Shown here: positions 34,143 through 47,155 of the stretch, in pieces
Position numbering within the stretch: position 1 is the first letter of the stretch
Layout: every line of letters begins with the position of its first letter
Source: Diprion similis
Taxonomy: Eukaryota; Arthropoda; Insecta; Hymenoptera; Diprionidae
Length of the DNA: 64,000 nt
NCBI RefSeq assembly: GCF_021155765.1
Contig: NC_060113.1
Span: 4,107,001 to 4,171,000, forward strand
Direction of reading: 5' to 3'
Notes under the pieces: generated by a model
What the model was told of the DNA's origin: nothing
The model's database searches: none
The model's input: the letters and a program-made list of their open reading frames with translations, nothing else
Translations under genes and position numbers: made by a program

Positions 34143-37100
34143 CTGGCACCGGAAATCGATTGCACAAAATTCGTGATGAACTGAAGAAAAAATAAACGTA
34201 TTCAACATAGATGTAACAATTCACGGTTGTCCACATCGTGCTTTTGATTTATATGGTACTTGTTACATGAGACCAAGGGAAATTTGGGCCCATTGATAAG
34301 GCCCCGTATCTCTTTGCTTATTGCTTGATTTATAGACTTTAAGTCTTTATACGTTATTGTCATCAAAAGAGGCAAGATTGGCCCGAAGACTGGAGTGGAC
34401 GGCTCAAGAACAACTTTTTGAAGAAGGTGTAAGTAAGTTAGTAAGTATGAAATGTCTCATTTTATTCGCGCATGAACTTCAGTTTAACTCCAAGCGCATT
34501 TTTCTCTCCTTACGTCTTTATTAGTTGAACTAGAATTATCCAAAAATATTCAAACGTTTTTATTTTACGAACAACAAACCGCAGAATTTATTGGCAAAAA
34601 ACTGAACCTCCTCTTCGATCGCCCACTATTTTTTTATTTTCCTATATTCTGATTGCGTTTTGCTAAGACAGGATCAGAGCAAAAGATCCTTTCAAATCTA
34701 CCTGGGATTATAACTCGAGTTACGAAACGAGAAGATGTTAAACTTTCCAATGCTGAATTGCACCCGTCAAAAAAAAAGTTTAATTCGTGTGTATCGGTTT
34801 AGTTCATTATATTTTTATTTTATTTTATATAACGGGGAATTTACAAAACTGCTTGACGATTAGTCATCGAAAAGCTTGGCATAAATTAAAGGCAATAAGC
34901 CATGGTTTGCTGGGGAACGACAGAGTGGAAAACTATCAACAGCTTGTTGCGAATGTGGTAAATATCAAGACATCATGAACTTTGTTCGCCATTATCGAGG
35001 TCAATAGAATGAAAATATGACGGGGGACTATACGTGAGATCCAGTCAGAGAAAGTTTTTATGAGCTTAATAAGAATACTAGAAGGTGCGCACTTCATTTC
35101 TTAACATTCTTGTTAACTAATTTAACAATTAAAGTTAATTTAAAGAATATACAAAAATGCTTTGATTCGGTTTTTTCTCAACTAAATGATTAAATTCACA
35201 GGTTTAAAAAAAATTCGACTAACATTCTTCTCGCTGTAAAAGCAAACTTCTTTGACAAATACTAATTTCTCTCTGTTTAGTATCACTAAACTTGTAATAC
35301 TCACGTACACAATTCCCCGGCACAAAATTCGTCTATAGCGTGTGTCGTTTACAAGAGATTACCGGTAACCTATAAGGGTCTAGAGACTTACTCGAATGAT
35401 CGGCAAATTGAAGAACCGGCTCTTTATACTATAGCTGTCCGCTCAATCACCTACACCTCTTGCGAAAGATGTCTTTCCGGAAATCTGCTGAACTGAAATT
35501 ATACAGATAAAAGTGATAAATCTTTCGAATGCTAAATCGTTTTACTTAAGTAAAGTAGTTTCATCGGAGATGGTCATTTTGAACTTTATTTATTAAACAA
35601 CGTTTCTGCCGACCTTGGCCGGCTATCTTCAGGCTACAAAAATAACAAAACCAAAAAATTGCAAATAATTTTCGTAAAGAATAACATATCCCCTATACTA
35701 GAACTACTTAACAGGAACAATGGGTAACTTTTTTTATTTTTTACACTGAATTGAATATTAAATTACATGGTATAAATAAATTAATCACTAAGCGAGTTAG
35801 TAGATTCGCAATGATCAAGGTCGATTATATGTTTAGTCGAAATTGAAATTAGAAAAACTGTTAAATTAGGTGAAAGAGTAAGATAATTTTTTTTTGCAGG
35901 GATTGTTACAAACATGTGCATTGGATGCTAATATTACTTACAATATTTGATAACCTTCAGGCTAGATGTCCTTAGTGCGCCATTGTGTAAGAAAGTGTCT
36001 TCTTTTACGGAAATACGATTTGAAAACGTTAAAAAATCGAGTCATCGAAATTGGAGTTGTGATTGGATAAGAATTTTTTTTTAATAAATAAGGTTTAAAA
36101 TGACCATCTCCGACGAAACTACTTTACTCAATCCCTACAGCATGCTCACAAAATCCAAAGTAAATCGTTTTTCGTTTGAAATTACCGTGATGTTGTACAA
36201 ATATTGAAGCTCGCTTGAATGACGGGCAGTCTGAAGAACCGGCTTTTATACCGCATGCATACAACGAAACGCATCATTGAAATATTCGCATACCAAACAT
36301 TGGTAATCGATGCTCTATACAACTCGCGTGCGCTATGCGTGGAAGCGAAAACCACTCGTTTCATGCCTTTGAAGAATCTCGTTATCTTCGCTCTGCAGTG
36401 CTTAAAACGACCATCTGTACATAGAAGAAATATGCAACAGTGATTACAATAGTGATCTTTGCATTGGCTGCACGATGGATTTTACCGTCAACAAATAAAT
36501 CTCAATTCCACGAGTATCATGTTTTATCGACAACACTTTAGTCGAGCTCATATTATTCTACTGATTATACCCTGCTATTTATACTCATGCTTTTACAACT
36601 GGCTGTACAATTTATTGTCAGTCGATAGGTAATCACGGATGAATTTTGTTATATGCACGATTGAAAAAAATAGATATTCTCTATTTCGCAATAGTCGTTT
36701 ACCGCGAGGAGCACGAAAAGTTGGAAGGCGAGCAATTAACGATTAATGTTAAAAAGTTTCTGATGCCTTTCACAAAAATTCCACTCTCGAAATGCGTAGA
36801 ACGAAACGGTTAGCTGCAATCTTCATTTGGCAGTAACTTTTTGGTATATTATATGTACGCACTTCCACCTTTGCACTTAACTCGAAAATTCTCACCAGCA
36901 CGATTTGCGCGTTTAGCTTTCAAAAACGCAGGCAAAAAATAAACGGTTCTTATTTCACTTACAGCTCTCCGATATTTTCCGTGCCGATCAAACCTCAGCG
37001 CGTGTGAATTGTTAGTCGTAATCTATCTTTGCACAGGCACTCAATACTCACGTGAACAACTTGGGGTCTAATATGCCACAGTAGTGCCTAGTTGCAATTC

Positions 37101-38399
37101 GTTGCAAATTTCCACAATTGATGGTACACTATACGTTCGGAACTAAGTTTACCGCACCTTCGATCTAGGCGGCAATACAAAATGCAATGATCAATTCCAT
37201 CGAACCGCTTCACCGAAACTTAACTGTAGAAGATCAAAGGCATCTTGGATGGATTCTACATAATTTAATAGCGTTAATGAATGACGCAGTATAGAAAGTA
37301 GCAGGTGCTTAGCTTGTAGAAAAGTACCACATTACGAAATCTGCTTTACACGGGCACAGGGTAACCCTGAATACTAATGGCCCGACTTTTATTACCGTTT
37401 TTATTTTTTTGCAGGAAATTTCTCGTCTGTGAATTACAGCCGTTTAGAAGTGGCCAAACTAGAACATTGACGGCTCACAATAAGTGGGACAGTGTTTTCA
37501 ATTTGCCTTCAAATAATCTCTGTTTGTCATAAAATTCCATTTTGACATTAAACCATGTTTTAAATTGTTTTAATGAACAATCCATGGTGTCATATTTTTT
37601 TTACGCACATACAAATCTTGCCGGAATTCACTATATTGCTGACATTTAGAATCACGTTTCGATTTCGATAAAATTCTGTTGTTTGTTTCATGATACTTTT
37701 ATCAATACTGTAAATCTCCTAGTCTTTCGAAGGTGAAGCTACAGATGTTGCGCCATCTGATGCAAAGTGGCTGCTGACTTATACGGCGAGTGGATATAAC
37801 GCTTATCTTTCTTGATTCGTTGCTGATGTGATATTCGACAACCTGGGAAACTACTGTGCGGAATGAAATTAGCATAGCGGTATGATGAGCAAGAAAATAC
37901 CATGAAACAATTCGGTTTATACCAAAGCTAGAACGTCAGGAAATAATGGAACAGAACCGAGGTAGATCGTAGCTTTGTAATGTTACCCAACACTGTCGAT
38001 TAGAGATGAACGTGAAAAACAGCTCGATAATTGTTTTATAATTGCTTATCGATTTGCATCCTACATTTCACGACATGTATATATTGATATAGTGTATTCC
38101 AGCTCATAGTTTATTATTCCGTTTTACACGGTGAACACATCACGCAGGTTTGCGATTTTTTCGCACGTGTATGTTTCAGTGACGCGCAAGTACGAAAAGA
38201 TAAGTATAATACCATTTGTATCCAAGTTTATTGGTCATAGGTAATTCCAAATGATTTTTCAAATCGGACCTCCGTTTTCATTTCAACGACCACCGATGAA
38301 TTCATCGATCAGGAAAAGTTGCGTAACTCCTTAACATCAGCGATCAGACAACTGATCGACGGATTACAACGCGATCTATTTGATTCTTACAGATTAGGT
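34143..38399. other. Gene-free interval between transporter F and a pseudogene
   Basis: About 4 kb, AT-rich. Contains a foldback element (35547-36130). The plus-strand phrase GAAGAACCGGCT occurs at about 35411 and 36231, so a small direct duplication surrounds that element. No gene recognised. Confidence 0.4.
35547..36130. mobile_element. ~580 bp element with ~50 bp inverted ends
   Basis: The left end (35549-35601) reads GTAAAGTAGTTTCATCGGAG and continues ATGGTCATTTTGAAC. The right end (36078-36128), reverse-complemented, reads GTAAAGTAGTTTCGTCGGAG and continues ATGGTCATTTTAAAC; both go on to TTATTTATTAA. The interior has no long open frame. Non-autonomous DNA element; superfamily not determined. 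Confidence 0.65.
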
Positions 38400-38770
38400 T
38401 GAAATTAATTTTACCCGTGGAAAAATTTCTGTGAGCATCGCCATTGGAACGGTTTCTAATCCAATGACGTAGTCGATGAAATATCCAATCACCGCTGCAA
38501 CTGGAGATCTCCACGGCCTCAAAGCCGTTGGCTTATAGTTGAAAGTATGTACAACGCTTCGGCTAAAGACGAACGCGGCAATGGATTAGCAAGGAAACCT
38601 GTGAGAGCCTTATTTGCAAATACAGAAGGATGAACGAGAGTCTCGATTGATGTGCTAATGAATATCCCCACCGTAAATTTGACAATCGTGAGAACGGCCA
38701 AATTATATGGCAGTATGGAAATGAAGTTTGGCAAAATGCTTGGGACAGTTGTGAATGAAAATTAGTCATC
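38400..38770 (-). pseudogene. Decayed transporter (exons 4-5) between F and G
   Basis: The exon 5 start is clear on the minus strand: an AG acceptor, then AEALYILSTISQ. After a frame change come pieces matching gene G (VIGYFIDYVIGLETVPMAML, then TEIFP). Upstream, LTIVKFTVGIFIS resembles the TM8 part of exon 4. Stops and frameshifts are frequent. The remnant is closest to gene G, so it belongs to the F-H subgroup. Confidence 0.7.
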
Positions 38771-40937
38771 GCTATATCGTTTTACGTGTCTTGTTCCCGG
38801 CCTTACAGAATATTTCAAGCCATTAATAGCCCCGCAAATTAAGTTGCAAATCGGTGGTGTTTCGCCAAAATTTGGCCAAATAATAGGCAAATAGTATAAG
38901 CACACGGGAGGTGGCATAGATCAAGAGATTCGAAAGAACGCAAAGTTTCAAGATATGTACCCAAAAATTCTTTACTAAATTTACACACGGAAGGATCAAG
39001 ATAATTTTTCTTAAACTTTGCGGCGAATAATTCCAGGCTGTGCACCGCATTGTTTTGGTTCGTCGTGTGTGACGTTCTTTCAGATTTTTTGACTTCCTGA
39101 TACTAGATTTGAAGACTAGATTCCGTCACATGACGATCGGTTGTTGAAACACTAATTTTTAACAACTTTGTATTCATTACCGCTTTACACGTCGGTATTG
39201 TGAGATAGCGATAAGCATAAGATGCGATTAAAAGTTTCAAGCGGTAATTTCCTGGCTGCGTATTACCGACAAGTAGGATTTTTTAGATCTAGAAAATATA
39301 TTTAGTCGAGTTGAATTTAGCTGTGTCAAGCATGTGGTGATTCGAAGAAGTAAAAAATAATTGGAATAAGCAACGTGGCTACGTTGGTTGAAATGAATAA
39401 GTTTTTTTTACGAAAGCAGTTTAAACGACTGATATTTAGCAATTTAACAGTCAAATAGCAACACGGCCTTAACATTTAGTTCTGTCTACATCCGTATTTT
39501 GTTAAATAAATTGGTAACGGTAAATGGTATGCAGCTGATTGAAACGAACGGAATGGTTAAGTCCACGGCAGAATATTAAGTCTTGACTTTTTATGTAATC
39601 AACTTTACGTAATCAGTAAAATGATATGACGACCGCCATATCGATTGTCGTTTCGAACAAATAGGTTTTGGGAGAATTATATAAATCTTTCGAGGGCGTT
39701 CATCGTTTAGTGATTATCTTGAATGAAGTTCAATTTTACTTTGTTCTTTTCCCAATTCAATCTGTGGGCTACCAAGGAAATAGAAATTTTGTGCAAATTA
39801 AATAGCAAAAATAATAATCGTTAGATAAGCAAAAGTCTTCCAACAGAGGATGAAATTTTTGTCGATAAAAATAAATGCCACACCAACAATAAGGATTCGT
39901 TGTATGATCAACTAAATAAATCGATTCAAACGTACATTAGTCGAATAAACTATATGGATTTCAAATGAAATAAAAATTGGTTGGAATGAAAAATTTCAGC
40001 TATCTTAAGTGAGTAAATGATTCGGTCAAAGGTATCAAGACATTAATACATTCACCGTTTTCTGTTAACGTTTTATTGATCGGTTGCATCGATTCGGTAT
40101 TCGTTTGACTGAAATATACGTAGGAATTCTGATCGTTCCCGTTCAGAGTGAATTTATATTAATGATACGTTTTCTTTTTCTAAGTAGTTCAAGTGTAGGT
40201 AGCGTGTAGAGTTTGATATAGGTATAGTTTGCAATTGTGGTTTTAGCAATGCAAGCTACAATTTTGTTTGTTGCCATTTTGTTACCATACCCTTTGTTGG
40301 CGTTTAGCGGATGTTTTATTGACAGCTTACAATTCAGAGTAGTTTGCTTCGATTTGACCTTCCAATACTGCCAGCTACGCAGCTTTGCAAGCATTGATAT
40401 GATTTTGCTTCAAGATTTGCACGCACGTTATTATCTGTAAATTTTGGGGAACAGGTGAAACATCAATTTGTGTAGATTGCTTGGTGCAACGTTTAATGCA
40501 AGACTTATTTAAAAAAAATTTTATTCGATACACGTACGGCTACTTAATCAATTACCGTCAGTTACAGAACCATGGCAGGTCACTTAACTTAATTTATAGA
40601 AAGTCTTTCATATTTCCTAAATTTAAGATATATGAGATGGTTTTTTAGATGTGGCACAGTGCGTTTTCCACAACACCGTATACCACGCATCGCGAATTCA
40701 TTTGAGTATCATAAAGTTGGGTAAAACATAAAATTTACCAGAAATACTGCGAGAATTTATATAATCACAATATCGCAAGAATTGAACATTTCTGAAACCA
40801 CGATATGACACAATATCACTTTTATCATTTCCTCGAAATTGGAAGGAATCAATATGTTACATGAAGTAGAATTAATATAGTGACGTGAAGTCCATCGGTG
40901 TAAACAGCTCTCCTATTAACTGTTCGTACCAGACAAA
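38771..40937. other. Gene-free interval before transporter G
   Basis: AT-rich. Minus-strand frames at 38823-39050 lie next to the pseudogene, but I cannot relate them to the transporter. A frame at 40143-40440 is not recognisable. Confidence 0.35.
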
Positions 40938-40957
40938 AAGAGAGAGAGAGAGAGAGT
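40938..40957. repeat. GA microsatellite
   Basis: About nine GA units directly downstream of the stop codon of transporter G, probably in its 3' UTR. Confidence 0.8.
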
Positions 40958-40969
40958 CAGAAAGACGAT

Positions 40970-43569
40970 CTAGAGGCGGACTGATTTAGATGATCCACGA
41001 AGTTGATCTTGAATTTCTCTAAGCGAGCGTCCTTTTGTTTCAGGAATCACTAGCACCGTGAAAATTATACCTAAAGCAGACCAAGCTGCGAAAGCGTAAA
41101 ACGCTACGTGTATACCATAAGAATCCATTATGGCTTGGTAGAATTTTGTAACGCAGATGCCCGCCACACAGAGGTAGATGGCACCGATAGTGATTGCGAA
41201 GGCCTTAATCTCGCACGGAAAAATTTCTGTGGTCATCGCCATCGGAACGGTTCCTAATCCAATTGCGTAGCCGATTAAATAGCCAACCATTGCTACAACC
41301 GGAAGCCATGAAACTCCCGTGAGGTCAGAACCGACCGTTCGAAGTTGAAAGTACACGGCCTCAGCTGCAAGGGAAACAAGGCCAGTTAGTATGACATATC
41401 GCAAAGGCGTGGAGATATCGAACATGAAATGGACGTATCAAATCGCCCATGCTGATTAGGATCTAAATAGGTGATAAAAGTCTCGGAGGCTGATGCTTGT
41501 CGCGATTTGCATTTGGGGGATCGATTTGACATCAAATAAGAATAATTCGGATAAATTTTTAGCTCATCACCTCAAACGTTTTCGAAGATTTTCAAAACAA
41601 ACCTTTTACAGATTTTATTTTTTTATCAATAGTAAAATTCAAAATTAATGAATGGTCATTTTTTACAATTCTTAGGTGTAAGCGGGATGAAGAAACATTT
41701 TCACTATGGATCTCAGGTGGAAAGTCGATTTTTAAGAACAGAAATTAAACTATAATCATTTTTTTCACCGTGTTATTTGAAATACGCTTGTCATAGTTAT
41801 ATTATGTAGAATTATGCTATTTGGCACTAGACACCGGCCATCGGATACGTGTGAGCGGGTTTCGGGATTTCGACCTTTTGAGTCTTTGGTCAGTCGTTAT
41901 TGATAAATTCGGATTCGTAAATTTTCGACAAAGGTACGAGTCTGATATTTGAATAGTCGACTTTTTGACTGTTCGATATTTTCGTAATTCAATATTTTGC
42001 CCTTCTTAATCTTGCCCATTCTGAAAAAAAGTCCTAATTTTTATTTTTCTACAAGTCATCTTTTCGTGTTCATGGTCGACTTTTTGGTCTTTTGAATTTT
42101 CGTACCCAACTGCCCTCGTCCTCCTAGAAAAAGGATACCTTTACTTATGTTGACTCACCCAATAAGAAAACCGAGCAGAGAGCCATGGAGGTGCACAGCA
42201 ATGGTTTTCTCCCTGCTTTGTCCGTTACAAAGATGACCAAAACGCCAAACACAAGTTGCACGACCCCCGTTATGATGACGGAGATGCTGGAACTGATTCC
42301 GGAATCAACTTCATCAAAGATGATGGTTGAGTAGGCCAATATTGCTGCTTGGCCAGAAAACTGTTGGAAAGTCAGCAACCCAATGACGATAGCCATAGCC
42401 TGCGTGTTGAAACAGTGTGAAATTATTCATGTAAATTTGTTTCCCATTTGAAGTGAATGTTAATCACTTTACAACATCCTGCAGCTGTCAGACGCGTGCA
42501 GATTAGGATTAGAATAACTGACCTTTCGGTTGCTCCTGACCGTGAAGAGTTCCAGCATGGTTCCCAGGCTGTTACCCTCGATGGAAACGTTTTTTTCAAT
42601 ATTTCTGGCTTCCTCGAGAATGTCGGAGGTCCCTCTCAACCAAATCAAACTCTTTTCGGTTCTGAACGGGCTATTTTTTATGGCATAGTAGTACGGAGAC
42701 TCGGGTATCCAGACAAAAGTCACGACGTACAGAATCGGGATAACAGCTCCCGCTGCTGCTAGGGTGGTTATGCTGACCCAGGGTCCAATCGCGTACGGCA
42801 CGAGGGAGCCGGTATTCTGCATGACGGTTATCAGAATTCCAAAACCCCCGCGCAACCTGTCCTCGGCAATCTCGCCCATGTACATAGGAATAGCTGTGAA
42901 GATTATCCCGAGGCCAAAACCAGCGATGAACCTGGACACGAAGATCAGCTATAGACCGGGTAGATGCGATTGAATCGATCAAAGACGATGTTTTTTTACT
43001 TTGAGAATACTTACCGAGCGGCATATAGCCACAAGTAATTCGTTGCAAAAGCAATCAGCAGACATGCGATAAACAAGGGCGCCGACGTCAGAAGAAGCGA
43101 CATTTTTCTACCCCATCTGTCCACTATCGGAACGCCAACGATTGAACCAAAGATGCTACCGACCGACATAAAACTAGCGATCCATGACCCTTGGTCAGAT
43201 GTGATCTCGATGTGCGAGTCCTCGGCACTCAGTTTGGCCAAAGATGGAGATGTCCACCCGGTGTGAAACCCGACTGATACCAGGATCAGAGAGCCTGTGG
43301 TCACAAATGGAAAAGGTAAACGTTGATTAGTTTGAATAATTGAGTTTAAAATATGAATTATATTTTCTTTTATAAGATTTCGTATGCCGCAATAATTGCA
43401 ACGTAGGCGGATGCCGGATATTCTTTGCGCGTGTAATCTAATTTAGAAAACATTACTCCTGAGAGCGAAAAAGTGAAGGGTATAATTATTTCTTAGAGTC
43501 ATTAAATAATTATCGTTTCTCACTTGTTACGGCCGCCAATATTTGTGGAGAGATCTTGGTTCTGTTCAT
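40970..43569 (-). CDS. Transporter G: MFS sugar porter, Tret1-like (F-H subgroup)
   Basis: Exons 43524-43569, 43015-43294, 42523-42931, 42159-42399 and 40970-41364 give 456 aa. Exon 1 reads MNRTKISPQILAAVT. Motifs: FHTGWTSPSLAKLSAED, DRWGRK, GEIAEDRLRGG, PESPYYYAIKNS, FQQFSGQAAI, DKAGRKPLL and PETKGRSLREIQDQL. TM10 is GLGTVPMAMTTEIFPC. Intron 4 (41365-42158, 794 bp) is the longest in this gene and is low-complexity, with repeated TTTTTGG/TTTTCG phrases. Similar to F throughout, and to the pseudogene at 38.5 kb. Confidence 0.9.
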
Positions 43570-46500
43570 GATTATTATTTCTCCAACGAAAACGATTATG
43601 CAATGAATATCACTGGTATACAAGGGTTGACCTAAGACTGCTGATGTGGCCACTGAAGTTCGTAGTTCACCTCAATTTCAACGGTTGGTTCTAATTTACA
43701 AAGAAATTAAGGGCTTTTCAGACCAATGAAGTAATAGGGTCTGTTTAAGGGGACGTATCGATGAAACTTTATCATACTTTGATTGGCTTGAAGATTACAC
43801 CCGCAATCAATGAATGACTCGGCTTCAATAAATTATGTTTCATACACGTGCGGGTATTATTTAAAAAAAGTTCGAAAAGTGGAATTTTTAAAAGATCAAC
43901 TGTAGTCGTAAAAATTTAAAAAAATACACATTTTTAGAAGGGGTGTAGAAAGAAACGTTGCCATGGAAATCACGACCCGACAAGTTACTACCTAATTGTG
44001 CCAATAATTGGCAATGGACAATTTTCGCACAGATTTTGTGAATTTAAATTAATGATCAATGTATCACAAGAATTGCATTATAAGGAATAACATCTGGACA
44101 TACTATGAAAACCAATTGATTGAAACTAGGTGGAAACCACTTGTACTATGAAGATTTATTGTGAGTTAAAATTTCTAAAAAATCGAAAAATTATAGTTTC
44201 ATTGATGTGTTCCCTTTAAATAAAAAATGCAAATATTCAATAATATTCAGATATCGTTGAATTTTACTTTTGAAAGCGTATTTTATACCTGGTAATCATT
44301 TTAATGGTGACAACTCAATCTCACTGAGCAACTCCCGATCGTAGAAGAAAACATATTTCCGATTTTTACTGCGGCGCCGGATACCTTTGAACAACAGACA
44401 CGTGAATTTAGAGCGACATTTATATGGGTATTTGAAAAAATCTGAATGGTCTGAACATCCCAAGCTTACGCAGTCGAATAAATGCACAACCTGCGAGAGT
44501 CGCCTTTTTTAGGTACGTTCGCACTTTCCTACCGATAAGATATGGTTTCATTGCAGCTGTTCTGCAAGCGAATCTTGACGATCAGACACTTCAAGTATTG
44601 GTTTCACGTCTGGCTTAAAGCGGTTACCCAACCCAATACGATCATCAGCCGTTCGGTGTTACACAGAGCTGGAATACTGTGCGTGTATCTTACTACAAAA
44701 AGAAAACTAGTTTCAATCCACTTGGCAGAAAACGATATGGAGTGACGGGTTGACGTCTCAAGTTCCGTAACAGCGTGATACAAAAAGTATTTTTAATCAC
44801 TAGTTTTGCGATTAACGTAACTGTGACGTTATGTAATTGAATTCACTCTTCTGAGTGGCGAAGTTTGAAGTGTAATTTTTTTTATCACAATGAGACAGGC
44901 GTGGTACCATTTGTTGAAGCCTGTCAAATAATTGCTCTGATCAAATTGTGAATGTAGTTCTTCTCAGTATCCTATTCAAATACTGAGAAAAAATCATAAT
45001 TATCAGAATAAAAATCAGTTTCGACCAACGGTCAAGGACATCGAATCCAGATTTTATCTCCGATGATTTCTGTAAATCATTTTGTAGTTTGCTTAGCTGC
45101 TGGCCTCTAGTTTCCAATAAGATGAAGCATTTTACAACCTAAGTCTACATCGTGATGGCCACGCTTAGATCGACGCCATGGTTCTTGTAGATCCATCGAA
45201 CAGCTAAAGTTTTATTAACGTCAATTCCAACGCTATTTAGAATTGATCAGAAGTCAAGAGTCTCACCTATGGAACGAAAAATGATTCTAAAGTAAGACTT
45301 AATTCTATGAAGTATGACATATGCCTTTAATCAATGACGGAAGCACGACTTCAAGATCAGAGCGTTCATGCCACACGTGCCGATAAATATAGATCATGTG
45401 ATGGAAAATAGATAGATACGTTTTATCGAGTTAGACAATCGATGGTTACGTTAGGCTAATCCTAATTCGACAAGCCCTACAATTGTTTCTAATTATCACT
45501 CGTCTGTACCGAACTAGTCAAGAATAATCAGAAGCATAGAAGATCGTAATCTATAAAAAAAAACCCAAAATGAATAACTCTCACTTTTTCATCCACAATC
45601 TTGCCGACATTCATAAAAATTACAGAGATTAAAACGTGAAGTCCTACTTTACATCGATAAACCTAATCGAATGAATCATCCTACATTTTTTTTTGCTCAA
45701 CATGTTAGTTTCTGATACTTAGTGGATATTTAAGCAGTTAGTAATTTAAAAAGGGGAAAGGCAAAAGATTAAATGCGATAATATACCGACGACAAACGCC
45801 GAGAAGAATGTGAATGTAAATCGTAATTGAGGAAAGTTCAAGGGATCAGACGTGATATTACAAATTCGAAATTCAAGTTCGAGATTTACAGCTGGGCTTA
45901 CCGTTGCACATAGAAACGATGATTATAAGCCTTTTAATGACCAAGTAGAGGTCGATCATATCAGGTAAGGAAAAGATTAAATGGCAGTCAATAATAACGA
46001 AGTTTATGACTGGGATAAGGTGTCTCGGCATGATGAAGATAGCTGATCAAAGTAAAAAATAAAAAACGAATTTAAAAAAGTGCAAGTACCAAAGTGAAAA
46101 TGCAATCGGAAATCATTTTGTATATATAGACCTCAACGACAGTCGTATGATTATGTAATCTTATAGCTGCAGGTCCAAATATCATAATGAAACTCATATT
46201 ATCTGTGGTGCGCCGGAAAGTCCAAGTTTGCAATCGCAGTTGACCAATAATTGTAAAAACTTTTAAGGAACGCGTAATCAACCAGACAAACTAAGGTGTC
46301 TGGTGGATGGCCGAAGAATTTAAAACCGTGGGAATGAACCTTATGGCACATGATTCTTTTACATTCATTCCATTTTGCTAGGTTATGTAAGATTTAATTT
46401 CAAGCAAACATTAAAGACTGGTACTACATCTGGTAAAAAACTATCGAGGTTAGTGCACACATTGACGACGATAATCGCACTTTAATCTGCTTGTCCATCT

Positions 46501-46743
46501 GATAAAGGTCTGGCTTGATACGGCATTTAATTGCCAAATGGCAAGAGTTAACTTCAAATAGTTGCCTTAAAGCCTTACATATGTCTAGCAGCACCAAAAA
46601 TGCGCTACAAGAACAACCTCGAGAAAAACCCTTTTTTAGTAGGGATAACAATAGAAATTAATGAAAATAAACAGTACACATTGTTTATTGGTTTTTAAAA
46701 TTTATAAACAAATTTATTTTACTTTATTTTTACAAACATTACT
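43570..46743. other. Gene-free interval between transporters G and H, left part
   Basis: Upstream region of gene G and about 3 kb of AT-rich sequence. Short frames such as 44296-44487 (minus) and 44542-44745 (plus) show no family I recognise. Confidence 0.4.
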
Positions 46744-47155
46744 ATATAAAAAATCACGTGATCCACAAAACTAAGAAAAAAAAGTTGCTCCACGGTTGGC
46801 ATCGTTTCCCCAGTAAATGTTGATCGGTCTGCAAAATTTTTAAAAATTCTCGTAAAACAAAGTTGTAGTTATAGCCTGTCGAGCCGGATTTTAGATATTT
46901 TAATTTAAAAATTCTATATAAATAATTGAATTGTAAAATTTATGACGTAAAACGCATACTTTTTTTTAAACTGCCATAAATTACTAAATTTTTCGAAATT
47001 CAAAATTCGAGCTCCACATGCTATAACTACAACTTTATTTCACAAGAATTTTTTTCAAATTTTGCAGACCGATCAACATTTACTGGAGATAATATGATGC
47101 CGACCGTAGCGCAACTTTTTTTTCTTAGTATTGTGGATCACGTGATTTTTTATAA
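46744..47155. mobile_element. ~410 bp foldback element with ~170 bp arms
   Basis: The left arm (46744 to about 46925) and right arm (about 46975 to 47155) are inverted copies. Shared landmarks, in order inward from each tip: TATAAAAAATCACGTGATCC, AAACTAAG or ATACTAAG then an A-run, AGTAAATGTTGATCGGTCTG, and AGTTGTAGTTATAGC. The centre is a short AT-rich loop. No coding capacity. The transcript would form a long hairpin. Confidence 0.8.
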
